Assembly: GCA_015501055.1 (NCBI GenBank)
Contig: JADNYV010000008.1
Coordinates: 124,001 to 188,000, forward strand
Reading direction: 5' to 3'
DNA from: Mucidula mucida
Taxonomy: Eukaryota > Basidiomycota > Agaricomycetes > Agaricales > Physalacriaceae
DNA: 64,000 nt
Below are positions 45,026-56,363 of this stretch, in pieces. Made by a program: the position numbers and the translations under genes. Every line of letters starts with the position of its first letter. The stretch's first letter is position 1. A model generated the notes under the pieces. It was not told the DNA's origin and did no database searches. It worked only from the letters and a program-made list of their open reading frames with translations.

Positions 45026-45754
45026 CGTCGTTGATGCATAAGGCTGAATTAGGCAACTGCCACCAACGTTGATTTTGACGATCATCACTACAGTGCAATA
45101 CTATGCTCCTGCATCTGCTTGCCATCCTTTCCTAGGCGTCAAACTGCTATACGCGTGGAGTTGGACCGGCCATTGACGGGCTGTCATGCAGTCCACCTCA
45201 TTCAATTGTTGCTCTCGGAGCACAGACGTGTGGAAATCATCGCTATCAGTCTTCGAGCCCTTCTCTTGGACACGAATGACTAGAACTCGAAACACACAGC
45301 CCATGTGGGCCGACAACACCTGTGATAGGTCGTCGACCGAGGCTATGGCTACTCCTGCCCGCCACTGGCGTTGTAGCGACGGTATCCCCATCTGAAATAG
45401 ACCTCGTCGCGGGGACATTAGAGTCTATTCTTTCGAGCTCTATTCGGGACCTCTGAAGGGAGGCCCTGCATCGCCTGTAGGGCCTTAAATCATACAGGCT
45501 TTCTAGGCATCAAGCTACAACCATATCCTCCTGTTCATCTGTAAAGGTATTCTTGCTGTACCAGTGCTATACGGTATGCGCTCCGGGGTCACCCTGATAT
45601 AGCACGCCTTGTTACCGAGGCCACTGTCATCTCCTTCCGCGCAATGATTGTCGGATCTCCATGTGATTGGTAGGCGCGTACGTTCATACTTGTGTTGATG
45701 GAGCCGTCCTCGTGCATCTGTTGTAGTGAAGTCTTCTGACGGCAGTTGGGAACG
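45026..45754. other. Intergenic; a 105-codon minus frame is uncertain
   Basis: About 730 bp. A minus-strand frame at 45101-45418 starts MSPRRGLFQMGIPSLQRQWR and reads through 105 codons with ordinary composition, but it has no motif and no splice context. The sequence around 45100-45180 and 45485-45600 shares scattered words (TTTCTAGGC.TCAA, TGCTATACG), perhaps an old duplication. Confidence 0.35.
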
Positions 45755-45762
45755 TATATAAG
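45755..45762 (+). promoter_or_regulatory. TATA box of the M43 protease gene
   Basis: TATATAAG, 78 bp upstream of the start codon at 45841. Good sequence match; the spacing implies a leader of about 45-50 bases. Confidence 0.5.
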
Positions 45763-45840
45763 AGGAGTAAGCTAGTAACGAAGAACTTACACCAGCCTTC
45801 CCCACCTGGTTTTAGCATTCGATCCTTGACAACCTTCGAC

Positions 45841-47045
45841 ATGTTCTCTGCTATCGCACTTACTCTGCTTGCGAGTACGTCCGTCCTCGCTAAGCCTTTT
45901 GAAGGCCTTACCGGCGCTGTCCAGTCCAGGCAGGAAAGGACGTACGTTGCTCCCTAATAACAGTTTGTTCTGGTTCATCTGATTCTTGGCATTAGTCGAT
46001 GTGGAACTGTTGTCACCTCTGAGAAGAAGGCCGCCATCGAGTCCCATTTCACTGCGAACAAGGTTTTGAAGAGCAACGCGACCAGCTTTGCTTCTCAAGC
46101 CGCGGCTATTAACGTCTACTTCCATGTCATCTACTCCGAAGAGAGCGAGGAGGGCGGTTACATTCCGTAGGTCTACCAACATTACTCCGCGAAGCATACT
46201 GAGTATTCATTGTTTTGATAGTGAGCAACAGATCACGGACCAAATAGATGTTCTGAACACTGCCTACGCCGACGCCGGTCTTTCCTTCACTCTGGCCAAC
46301 ACCGAATACGTCGAAAACGCGGATTGGTTCTCGAATGTTGGTCCCGACGAGTAAGCGATTTCCAGACTCGCTTGTTCCCATTCTGGTATTGATACAGTAT
46401 TTCTCCAGGTCCACTCAGACTGACATGAAGGAGCAACTCCGCACAGGCGAAGCATCAGACCTGAACGTCTACACTGTCGGCTTCGAGTCTGGCAGCGGTG
46501 CTGGCCTGCTGGGTTATGCGACCTTCCCCTCTGACTATGAGAGCAACCCTAAAGATGATGGTGTTGTGATCCTATTCTCTTCCCTTCCTGGGGCTGCGAC
46601 AGAAAACTACAACGAAGGCCAGACTCTGACGCATGAGGCTGGACACTGGGTACGGTTCTCGCGTTAAATTTGTGAGCATTCCGACTAATGGATGCGTAGG
46701 TCGGTCTCTACCACACTTTCCAGGACGGCTGCAGTGGTGGTGACGAAGTTGATGATACGCCTGCGGAGGCTAGCCCTAGTACGTTTCGAAACGACTTGAA
46801 TTCTCCCGTTACTGACTGGTTGATAGCGAGTGGATGCCCCTCGTCCAAGGATACTTGCTCTGCGGCAGGCGTTGACCCCATCCGTGCGTATCGTTCAATT
46901 CGCGGCTGACTTCACTTGCTGATGCTAAATCTCTACAGACAACTTTATGGACTACTCGTATGACTCTTGCATGACCGAGTTTACCGCCGGCCAGGCTGAG
47001 CGCCTCCAAGACCAGATCCGCACATATCGCGGTGTGGATATCTAA
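45841..47045 (+). CDS. Secreted M43 (pappalysin/MEP1-type) metalloprotease
   Basis: Seven exons (45841-45941, 45996-46166, 46222-46350, 46409-46649, 46700-46778, 46827-46883, 46939-47045) give 294 aa. A signal peptide [17 protein letters not shown] precedes a short propeptide. The catalytic zinc site is [14 protein letters not shown] (HExxHxxGxxH), split by intron 4 after HW. The Met-turn is [14 protein letters not shown]. Cysteines around [12 protein letters not shown] and [13 protein letters not shown] should form the family disulphides. Secreted M43 proteases of this size are common in fungi and are annotated as extracellular metalloproteinase MEP1 in dermatophytes. Role here is probably nutrient protein digestion. 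No frame break and all phases agree. Confidence 0.93.
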
Positions 47046-47579
47046 ATGACACGTACTTAAAGCTATCGAAAGGCTTGTAGAACAGTCTTTATACAGTAAT
47101 CATTCGTACGATTGAATGTATACCATCTTTTCTCCGTATTGCCTGGAATACCGTATTCCGAAAGCTAGTGGTCTGCACACTTGATTGGACGCGTTTACGT
47201 CTCTTACTTGGGTGCTGTTATGTAGTGTTTGAAATTCTTCCTATTTCACCAGACAACGCTCATATTACACGGCACGGACCTTTCCAGATCGCCGAACACT
47301 TGACTTTTGTCGTGCAACCATTCCCATAGTTTCTTGAAATTGAGATACATACGCGACGCTATGGTGGTTAGGGTTTTCGAGTTCATTTATGTAGTCGAGG
47401 CCTGTTGTCAAGGTAGTCAGAGGACACGAAAGTCGCGTCATTTGAGCAAACCTGAATTCCTGACGCTTTCATTTGTTGCACGCGGGATCACGGGAGTACC
47501 GGAGGATCAACAAACGTGAGAAATCGGGTGGGCACGTTGTATACGTAGCTTTGTCTCCTCTTTTTCTTCTCTAACCACC
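47046..47579. other. Intergenic, VDAC promoter
   Basis: 534 bp between the protease and VDAC genes. A pyrimidine-rich tract (47553-47575) sits just before the VDAC start. Nothing else is recognised. Confidence 0.4.
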
Positions 47580-48730
47580 ATGTCTCTTCCCCAACCTGTC
47601 CCGCCCTCCTGGAAGGTACAATAAGCGCGCTTTGCATTCGTTGTCCCAGCTAAATCGTCTTTAGGATCTCGGAAAATCGTCCAATGACTTGTTGAGCAAG
47701 GATTTTCCTTTCACGAGCACGGCTCTCGAGGTGAAGACGAAAACGCCCTCTGGCGTCGTCTTCAAGGTTGGCGGTAGCCAGGACAACAAGTCGGGCCTCA
47801 TTGCTAGCGATATCGAGACCAAGTACACCCACAAACCCTACGGTTTCACTTACACGCAAGGGTGGACCACCTCCAACCTGCTCAAATCCCAGTTTGAGCT
47901 CGAGAACTCGTTTGCGAAGGGCCTCAAGATCGACTTGAACACCACCCTGCAGCCAGACAAGGGTAGCAAGTCTGCCGTTCTCAACGCTGCCTTCAAGCAG
48001 TCTGGCTTCCACACTCGTGCTGCTCTTGACGTCTACAGGGTGTGTACTATCACCCATTCTACGCGTCACGCATGCTGAACCCGATACACAGGGACCTACT
48101 TTCACCGCTGACACTGTCGTTGGCCGTGATGGATTCCTAGTTGGTGCTGAGGCTGCCTACAATGTCACTGATGGCAAAGTCTCCCGTTACGCCGCTGCCG
48201 TTGGCTACAACGCGGCCGATTACGCTGTCACCATCCACGGTCTCAACAACTTCAAGACCTTCACAGCCAGTTACTACCACCGCGTCAACAGCGATGTCGA
48301 GGCTGGTGCCAAAGCTGTCTACGACTCCAAGGTGACGCACGGCGGTGTTGCTCTCGAAGTCGGTGGAAAGACGTACGTGCTGTTTCGTGAAGCGCGTATA
48401 TTATATGAATAATTTGTAGTGTCCTCGATCGCGTTTCCGGAGCTTCCCTCAAGGCTAAAATCAACAGTGTTGGTGTTGTTGCTCTTGGTACGACCATCAC
48501 ATCTGTTCACAGTCCATCTCTTGATTTTTGCTATCTTTAGGCTACACCCAGACCATACGTCCTGGCGTCAAGGGATCATTTGGTCTTGCCCTTGACACTC
48601 AGAAGTTCAATGATGTTACTCCTAATGTTGGACCCATGCACAAGGTCTGTTCGCGTTCTAACCTTCGTGTAGCCGTAACTGATGTTGTGTACACTCAAAG
48701 GTTGGAGCAAGTTTCACTTTCGAGTCTTAA
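47580..48730 (+). CDS. POR1: Mitochondrial outer-membrane porin (VDAC)
   Basis: Six exons (47580-47615, 47665-48039, 48092-48372, 48420-48487, 48541-48644, 48701-48730) give 297 aa. The N-terminal helix MSLPQPVPPSWKDLGKSSND is followed by LLSKDFPF, the usual VDAC start. Alternating beta-strands include GVVFKVGGSQDN, SGFHTRAALDVY, RYAAAVGYNAADYAVTIHGL and TFTASYYHRVNSDVEAGAKA. The eukaryotic porin signature region near the C-terminus reads VKGSFGLALDTQKFNDVTP and the end is GASFTFES. It conducts ATP, ADP and small metabolites across the outer membrane. The first coding exon has only 36 nt and the last 30 nt. No frame break; all phases agree. Confidence 0.95.
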
Positions 48731-49045
48731 GTTAGAGGATGTTTGTACGATACTGTTAATGGATTTCCTTGATAACGCCCAATACACGTCTCTTTTCTGG
48801 TGAAGTCATGGGTCTGGTAATTGCACTAATCTTCCGTGTCATCATGCCTCATGAGGTGGGTGGTATTGTGGAATGGAAGAATTGAGCTCCCATCCATTGA
48901 TGCGGATGGCATCATTGCCGGCGCCCAGAATAGACTGTAAAAGGGTTTTATCCCTCCCACCATCTTCCCCTCGTCTTTCTTCCTTTATACCAGACCTACC
49001 TTGCATTGATCTAAACTACCTTCATTTCCTGGATTTTCTATACTA
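48731..49045. other. Intergenic
   Basis: 315 bp between VDAC and the bestrophin-like gene. C/T-rich sequence before the next start; nothing else seen. Confidence 0.4.
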
Positions 49046-51497
49046 ATGGCGCCTGCTAGCAAGTCTAATGGTCGCGTCAATGGCAAGCGCTCCTTTACAG
49101 GCAAACATACCCTCCTACCTGCCGTCCGGCCCCAGGGGATACCCTTCGCAGAAATGACGCAGCGTCCTGCATATAGTCTCGTCGCTTGGACATTTGGACG
49201 CGGTTCTGTGGTGCGTTGACCGCGATTCTGCGCGCACCTAATACTAATGCATCCCCCTAGATTTGGAGAATTTGGCCGGCGGTTCTGCTTCATACCCTTT
49301 TCGCTGCTCGTGCGTACGATATCACGTCCCAACCATTCTGATAGAGCTTATATCTGTATCTGATAGTCGTCGTGTATTTGGATCTGTCGAATTCTCTGAG
49401 ATTGCGTATCCCGAATGTTATGCTGACCGTGCTCGGTGCGTACCCCGCTTTTCTTCCAATTTCATGTACTAACGGAGCCGTATTCATTTTACTTAGGCGT
49501 TGTTATTGGTTTTGTCATTTCATATCGTGCGATGAGCGGGTGCGTGGCTGCCACATGTTCCTCACCAAACGCGAATTGACCAGGCAATTTCTGCAGATAC
49601 GATCGTTATTGGACAGGGAGAACATGCTGGTCGGATGTTATGCGTAACGCGCGCTCGATGGGTCGTCTGGTTTGGTTCCACGTTCCGCCTCGGGTGTCGC
49701 CCAAGACGCCTGAGGAAATCGCGTCCGGGCAAGTCAATCGCTCAAAGCAGGAGATGATCAAAGTCATGGCAGAAAAGCGGATGGCGTTGGACCTCATTGA
49801 AGGCTTTGCCGTCGCGTTGAAGCACCACATCCGAGGGGAAATCGGAATTTATTATGAGGACCTCTATGATCTCGTGCGCCCGCTTCACGAAGTGTGTTCC
49901 GTTCGTTGTCCTTCTAGGTCAGACGTTAAATGCTTACACCGCCATGTAGCATGATCATACTGTCGAGCAACAGTCTGCAGCGATGACGACGGCCATGCCG
50001 CCTCCGTCTAGGGCACACCGTATCGCGTCGAACCCTTCTCCTCCCAAAAGCGCACCGTCTCCGACTCCTTCGGCTGGATCGTCGCGTCTCCGGAATGAGA
50101 ATTTCGCTCCTGATCCCGTCATCCCGCCTATCAACGCATACGGGACATTTCAGCCTCCCAAGAAAGTGTCTAGTAGCTCGCTACGCCAGCTCCGCCGTAC
50201 GCCTTCACAGACATCTATCCACTCGGCTCATGGTCCGCTCCAAGCTGCGCGGCAAACTCCGCACGACGACGACATGCTCAACAAGGTTTCTGGTGATCTT
50301 ATACCATTTGCTGGTTTCTACAACTCCATTCGTGGGTGGTTTACAGGCAAACGGAAGGATTCTAATTCACTTCCGACTTCCGTGCGTACAAACCTACGTC
50401 GTTGGATACAAGCCATTCAATGCTTATTTGACTGTAGGGTGAAGCTATCAAGAAGGGTCCGTTCACTTTGAACGCGAGTCAAAGGCGGTGGGGTGGCCCA
50501 ATACATCCTAGAATTGGTTCAAACAAGCACAGACCGATCGTCGCAGGGTCTGGAGAGAACCTGCCTTTGGAGATTTTGCGGTGTCTCAGCGAGTGGTACA
50601 GCGTTTTGGAGGACAGAAATACCGTGCCTGGTCAGTCAATGCATGGCTTGTGTCATCTCCATCTTAATGTCTGTTTAGGTACAAGCTTGGGATCTATGAT
50701 TGGGCTTCTCGCTGCGATGGAGGAAACCTTGTCTGGTATGAATCTTTGCGATGGGTGCATTGCGTGTCTGATTATCTGATAGCACTGGAGCGAATTTTGA
50801 CGACACCTTTACCCTTGTGAGTAGGCGATACCCTGTTTGCGATCTACTGTTGCTGACAGCATCACAGTGTTTATTCCGTTCATATCAGGTGCGAATCACC
50901 TGTAAGCTAGAGACACTAGTTCACACTGATACCACTTGCCCATTCTTGTGTAGACAGTAAGCTTTCTGTCGTCCGTTGAGCTGGGCTCTCATCATTGTAC
51001 TAGCACCGTTTGGCTTTACCTCTTCTTCTTGCCTTTCCAACTCGTCACCGACTTCCAATGGTACACTGTCGCCGGCGTCTGTATTGCGTCCTTCATCTAC
51101 CTCGGCTTCCTCGCGGCGGGTGAAGAAATCGAGCAACCTTTCGGTACGTATATCTCCTGACCACTGTTACTAGCGCTAACTTCGCGTCCAATAGGTTATG
51201 ACGAGGTCAGTTGACGCTCGTCTGGCGGTATCATTGATGATTGACTTCTTTTTGTTGTAGAACGACCTTGATCTGGATATGTTCTGTCAGGAGATCATTC
51301 ATGTGGACATTGAGCAACTGAAGAAGTCTCCGTGCTTGAACGCTTATATGGAGCCGCAGCATCGTGCCCTCATTCGACATCGTTCTATGACGCTTACGGA
51401 AGTTACTTCTGCTGGTGATGAATCAGATACGAGCGAAGACGATGAAGGGTCTGATGATGTTGGTCCTGCGCGCACCCAGAGCCCGGTTGGGATGTGA
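49046..51497 (+). CDS. Bestrophin-like (UPF0187) anion-channel family membrane protein
   Basis: A multi-exon gene beginning MAPASKSNGRVNGKRSFTG. Recognised blocks in order: SVIWRIWPAVLLHTLFAA (first membrane helix); RLRIPNVMLTVLGVVIGFVI; SYRAMSGYDRYWTGRTCWSD, the family hallmark; a region with FHVPPRVSPKT and ALDLIEGFAVALKHHIRGE; a long Ser/Pro-rich cytosolic insert (about 49983-50330); PLEILRCLSEWYSVLEDR; VWLYLFFLPFQLV; and GEEIEQPFGYDENDLDLDMF, matching the bestrophin E-x-PFG-D-x-D-L calcium-clasp region. The C-terminus is Ser/Asp-rich. Fungal and bacterial members of this family form pentameric chloride- or cation-conducting channels. Around ten introns of about 50 bp are needed; the joins I checked keep phase. 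No frame break was found. Confidence 0.84.
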
Positions 51498-52062
51498 GAG
51501 AGTTGCGGAAGAGTCAGAAGCCCCTCCTTTCGTGTCTCCTGCCTACTTATTTATTCACCGCTGTCATTTCTAACCTATCTATTCTCGATATTATTTGCTG
51601 TAGCCACTGATGTGATATCTGGCAGTTTGCCGTCAGTTTCTTGATGGTTATGTGGATGTAGTCCACCGACGTGAAACGCATGTCCTCCTCGAAGCGCGTT
51701 ATATGTGGTTGGCGGACCCACAATCTGGGAACAGAATACCGTGAGATTGGTTAGGTTTGATGAGCTGGAAACATCGTGATTGGTAATTCTCTTTAACCCA
51801 TCTTCAAGGCTTTGATTGGCAGTGGCGTATCGTCGCGTCTTTGTAGACGATCGTACACGTTTTACGCCCTTTTTCGCGTTAACAACTCATAATAGCGCGG
51901 GCGGCGACATGCCGATAGGGCGGATACCAATAGAATCGATCGTGTCTTACGCTTCCATCGCAGGAAAGCCTTTCTGCGCACCTGACCTCTTTAGAACAGC
52001 CAACACCAGAATCAACATAATGATCCCATGGCTGCCACATAACCGTGTCCCCTGGCGCGTGG
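51498..52062. other. Intergenic
   Basis: About 565 bp between the bestrophin-like gene and the MFS promoter. Nothing is recognised. Confidence 0.4.
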
Positions 52063-52070
52063 TATATAAG
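52063..52070 (+). promoter_or_regulatory. TATA box of the MFS transporter gene
   Basis: TATATAAG, 43 bp upstream of the start codon at 52114. Confidence 0.5.
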
Positions 52071-52113
52071 CCAGAGCAACCCCGGAAGACCACCGCCAAT
52101 CGCCTGCCTCCCC

Positions 52114-54698
52114 ATGGCTTCCACCGATAAAGAGCATTCGAGCGGTTCAAACGACGTCGAGAAGCGCGCGAGCAGCTCCGCTCGCAGTCTGAGCATCCAC
52201 TCTAGCAATGAGGAGATTGACCTCGCCTCGTTCCACGAGCGAAATGCCGGGCGCTTGGTCATTGACCCCCAGTACGTCTTGTTTCCCCCGTATTGATTTT
52301 TTTTCTGAGCGCCACCAATGCAGAGAAGCCAAGATCGAATTCGGCGAGGCCGTCGCGTCGAAACTCAAGTTGTCGCGTGACGGCCAAAAGGTGCTGTGGC
52401 CCCAGCCCACCGACTCGTCTCGGGATCCGCAGAACTGGAGTGACACCAAGAAGAACTTTCACCTCTTTATAATGACGCTCGCGGCTATCGTGCCCGACTT
52501 TGACAGTGGCATTGGTCGGTCGGACACGCGCCGCTATTACTAAACGTTAACTGTGTGTGTGCTAGGGATCGCATCGTTGTTTCCGCTCGCTCAGCAATTT
52601 AACACGACGGTCGGGGAAATCAACAACTTGACATCCAAGTAAGCCGTTCGATCGTATTTCGTTGCTAGTATCTAAACAATTGCGCTAGTTGGAGTATCTT
52701 CCTCTTGGGTCCGCTATCTCTGCTCTATGTACGCGTATGAAGCTCACATCCATGTTTAGGATGGGGAGGGTTGGCAGCCGTTATGGTTATCCGTCGATTT
52801 GGTCGCTTGCCGGTATTGTTTTGGTCCCAGGTCAGTAACACTGCTACTATTTCAGACGCGCAGAAAATGACCTTTTCACAGGTTTTGTCGCTGGGATTCC
52901 TGGTTGGTTGCACGTTCGCGCCTAATCTCAGGACATTCGCCGGTAAGGTCTTCTTACTTGGATGACTGCATGTAGTTCTCATCGTCTGTAGCTATGAGAT
53001 GCTTGACAGCCTTCTTCGGGTACAGTTATTGTCTGCTTTTTTCGTCTGCATGTTCTCAAACCCTTTTCGCGTAGCACCACCCCACAGGTTACGGTAAGTT
53101 GGTATTCATGACCTGCCCTGGCAGTATGCTCACATCGGACAAGGGTCTCTATGTAGTAACGGACCTCTTTCCCTTCCATCTTCAAGCCCGAAAGGTATGT
53201 CTCTCTCCGCCGGTACTTCTAGTATTCCAGCACATCGCTTATTTTCCCATCTACTAGCTCAACATATGGACCATGGGATTCATCGTATCCCCGTTCCTAT
53301 CTCCTTTCGCCTTTGGGTTCCTCGTTGCAAGGACTACATGGCGCTGGGCTTACGGAATAGGGTGTCTATACGGTGTGGTCGTCTTGGTCTTGATCGTCTT
53401 GTTCATGAACGAAACGTTGGTTTCTTGTGCGACTTTGGAGTCGCATTAGTTGATTTTGGCTCGAACAGGATGTACGATCGCACGGTTAAGCCGATTCCCG
53501 AGGCGCAGACGACGGGCCTCCGGTACAGGATCGAGAGCTTGATTGGTATAACTGGTGTGAAAATGGCCAAGTACAGGATCAGCTGGACCGAGTCTATTCT
53601 CTCCCCGCTGAACGTCGTCTGGAGGCCGCATCTCCTGGGTATCTTGATCTTTGAGGTGATTCTTTCCCCCTTTGGTGTAGCGTTTTCTCAACATTGGGAA
53701 CAGGGCGTTCTGTTTGGCTTTGGTATCGGTATCAATGTGCGTTTCGTGTTAGATGGCTTCTTTACTTACGTTGTTGCTCATTCTTCGTGATAGGTTACCA
53801 ATGTGGTGTTCTTGGGCGAGCCAGCCCCAGCCGGATTCGGATGGACGCAATTTGCCATAGCAGGGGTTTATGGGACACCAATCGTGAGATTGCCTGATCA
53901 TTGTCTCCCACAACATGGTTCTGAACTAATCTAGGTCGCGGTGATTTTGGGAGAGCTCGTGGGAAGATATACCAATGACTGGATTATGAACGTGAGTATT
54001 CGGCGGAACAGTGGTGTGTTTGAAGCGGAAAGCCGATTATGGTGAGTCGAAAGTCCTAGTAGATGGAAGGACGAATCTGATTTGTGTTGTTGATGAACTT
54101 TAGGGCGTGTTATATTGCACTGCCACTGTATATTTGTGGCTTCGTTACGCTCGGCGCTGGGATCCAGAAGCATCTAAGTCCAGCCGCGCTCATCATGGGA
54201 TGGGGGATCGCAGAACTTGCTATCATGATCAATACCGTTGCCGTATGTAAGTGATTTTGGCAAACACAAGTACCTCCTGGCATGCTGACATGTCGTTTTC
54301 AAGATGCGTACTGTAATGACTGTTTCCCGAAGCACCAGGTCAGTTCACCACAACTTCAGAAGTCACCTTCGACCTGAGAGACTTTCCGCTAGGGAGAAAT
54401 CAGTGCTTTAGTTAACCTGGCGCGTACGTTGGGTGGGTTCGCTGTTGCGTACTTCCAAGTACCATGGGCGGAGAAAAACGGTGCCCTGCAAACCTTTGGA
54501 TGTGAAGCTGCGTGAGTGGTGTTTTGTCGCGCGTTTTCAGTCTCGATGTTCATCGCCATCGACAGTATTGTCACAGGTCTCTTTTTCTTGATTGTACCGA
54601 TTCTTCAGATTCGTGGACGAAGTTTGCGGGTATGTTGCCTCTCCTTCTGCATGAAGATTCACTAACACCTCGTTCAGCAACGCTTTTCCATACATTGA
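52114..54698 (+). CDS. Major facilitator superfamily transporter
   Basis: Starts MASTDKEHSSGSNDVEKRAS, a hydrophilic N-terminus of about 110 residues ending DPQNWSDTKKNFHLFIMTL, the pattern of fungal DHA1-type (14-spanner-related) drug/H+ antiporters. Membrane helices follow, with SLFPLAQQFNTTVGEINNLT, GWGGLAAVMVIRRFGRLPVL (loop 2-3 signature GxxxxRRFGR), VTGLYVVTDLFPFHLQARK, GFIVSPFLSPFAFGFL, WRWAYGIGCLYGVVVLVLIV and a second half ending FFLIVPILQIRGRSLRQRFS. Substrate unknown. About twelve introns occur. Two joins do not close in frame as read: near 52760 (the acceptor appears to lack one G) and near 53470 (between FMNETL and MYDRTVKP). Both resemble the base losses elsewhere in the window. 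Confidence 0.82.
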
Positions 54699-54877
54699 AG
54701 ATTGCGGCTTGATGAGTATATCAGATATGAATGTATGAGTAGTGTTACAACGAGGGATTCCAGTACTTATAAGTCCATCCTATCATCTTCTGAAGTGGTT
54801 TGAAGTCTCTGACTTAAGCGTCGCTGAACGAGTCTGCACGAATCATTAGCGTTCGCTTTGAGCGCAAAGGAATGGGC
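54699..54877. other. Convergent 3' spacer
   Basis: 179 bp between the MFS gene (+) and snurportin gene (-). Confidence 0.4.
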
Positions 54878-56271
54878 TCACCTCTGAAACTTGTCCAAGG
54901 GCGTTTCCGATGCACTGTCCATAGTCTCGGAATCCACATGCGAATTGATGGGAATCCAGTTACTGAGCGGACTGGTCCCAAATTCGTAGTTTGCTTCCGC
55001 GACGTACAAAAGTAGCCCGTCTGGGGATATATGTGCGAACTGTTTTGTTATATTTGAGCCAGCCATGTCCAAGTCCATGCCACCATCGATAACAGGAATG
55101 CCGAACGGAATGGAACGCGAAGATCTGGCGAGAGGGACTATGCCCGAAAGCAGACTCGGCAAGGAAGTATCGGAGTGGTAGGGAATAGGGAGCATCAGAG
55201 TAGGATAACTGAAACGGTATTGCGACGAGGAAGAAGGATCTATGCCAGAGGCAATCAAGCCTTTCGTAGATGACGTGGTGGGTGGGGGAGATTGAGGTAA
55301 TTCTGCGAGACGTGTATCTCGCCACCAGAATCTGTAACAAGGAGAATCAGTAAGATAAACTTTCGGAAGAAGTGACAAGTAGAGCGACCTAAACGCTGTC
55401 TCGCAATCGCAGATGTCCTGTCCTTTCCATTTGATGACATCTAGGACGTGCAGGATCCCGTTATCCCGCCAATTGATATCAAGAATACAGTCGAGGACAG
55501 TGTTTGGGGGGATGGTTGAAGGAAAGCGGGCCATGAGGGGCTTTCCGAGGGCTCTTGACCTTAGTGTCGTGTTTGGTGCTAACATTGTATGGGTATTTGA
55601 ACTAAATAATACACAGGAACTCACCTAATCCTAAACCTTGATGTACAATGGCGAGACATCGTTTTCCAACGGGTACTGGAGCCACAGCGACCCACCCCGT
55701 TTCCAAATCGTCCGGGAGTCCATCCGACGAAGACCATGGGTCGTCCGTGTTCATCTCCAGCAGTTCGGCATACATACATTTGTCCGCCCATTCGTTGATT
55801 TCGTCATCTGCAGGTTTCTTGATACGCTGCCATTTGCGTTTCTTTTTGCTTTTCCGAGACGGCTGAAATGTGGATGGAATAGGTTGATATGGCGGTACGG
55901 ATGCCGATTCCGGCGGTATTCTCCCGACAAAAGCACCAAGCCCTTCCCGGACAATCTGAGGTGGTCGGCCATCGTCGTCATCATCAGAGCCAAGATTGAG
56001 ATCGGCGAAGCTGTCAAGCTGACGAGAGGCATCTACTCTCTGAGCTCTTCGCTAAAGGTGCGGATTCCAGTCAGATTGGGTTGTTGGTCGACAGAAAAGG
56101 ACGGATGCCTTCTTTTGTTCTTCGAGAGCCTAACAAATGCATTTGACAGGTCTTCAAAGTTTGCAACAAAGTATAACAAACCTTGAGCCGTCTGGCTTGT
56201 TGAGATAAGTGACTGTCTGCGATTGAGACGTGTTTATACGCCAGCTTGCGTGTACTGGCCAATTCCGCCAT
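54878..56271 (-). CDS. Snurportin-1-like snRNP import adaptor
   Basis: Five exons (56271-56182, 56129-56103, 56051-55625, 55578-55389, 55331-54878) give 395 aa. The N-terminal importin-beta-binding part is basic and helical: QQARRLKALEEQKKASRRAQ, then RVDASRQLDSFADLNLG. The cap-binding part has WADKCMYAELLEM, DDLETGWVAVAPVPVGKRCL, TVLDCILDINWRDNGILHVL, DVIKWKGQDICDCETAFRF and WWRDTRLAEL, all matching the snurportin trimethyl-G-cap fold. Snurportin binds the m3G cap of spliceosomal U snRNPs and brings them to the nucleus with importin beta. Exon 2 is only 27 nt. A GT after the penultimate codon allows an alternative last intron giving a slightly different C-terminus. No frame break. It shares a 92-bp promoter with the IMPase gene. 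Confidence 0.88.
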
Positions 56272-56363
56272 GACGGTTCGAACAAAACGTGTTGTTTGGC
56301 ACGCGTTATTTATCCGCCAAAGCATCCGTAACTCCGTGATCGCCGCCTTCTCCTTGACCAACG
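56272..56363. promoter_or_regulatory. Short divergent promoter, snurportin / IMPase
   Basis: 92 bp between start codons. Contains TTATTTAT at about 56308 but no canonical TATA for either direction. Confidence 0.5.
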
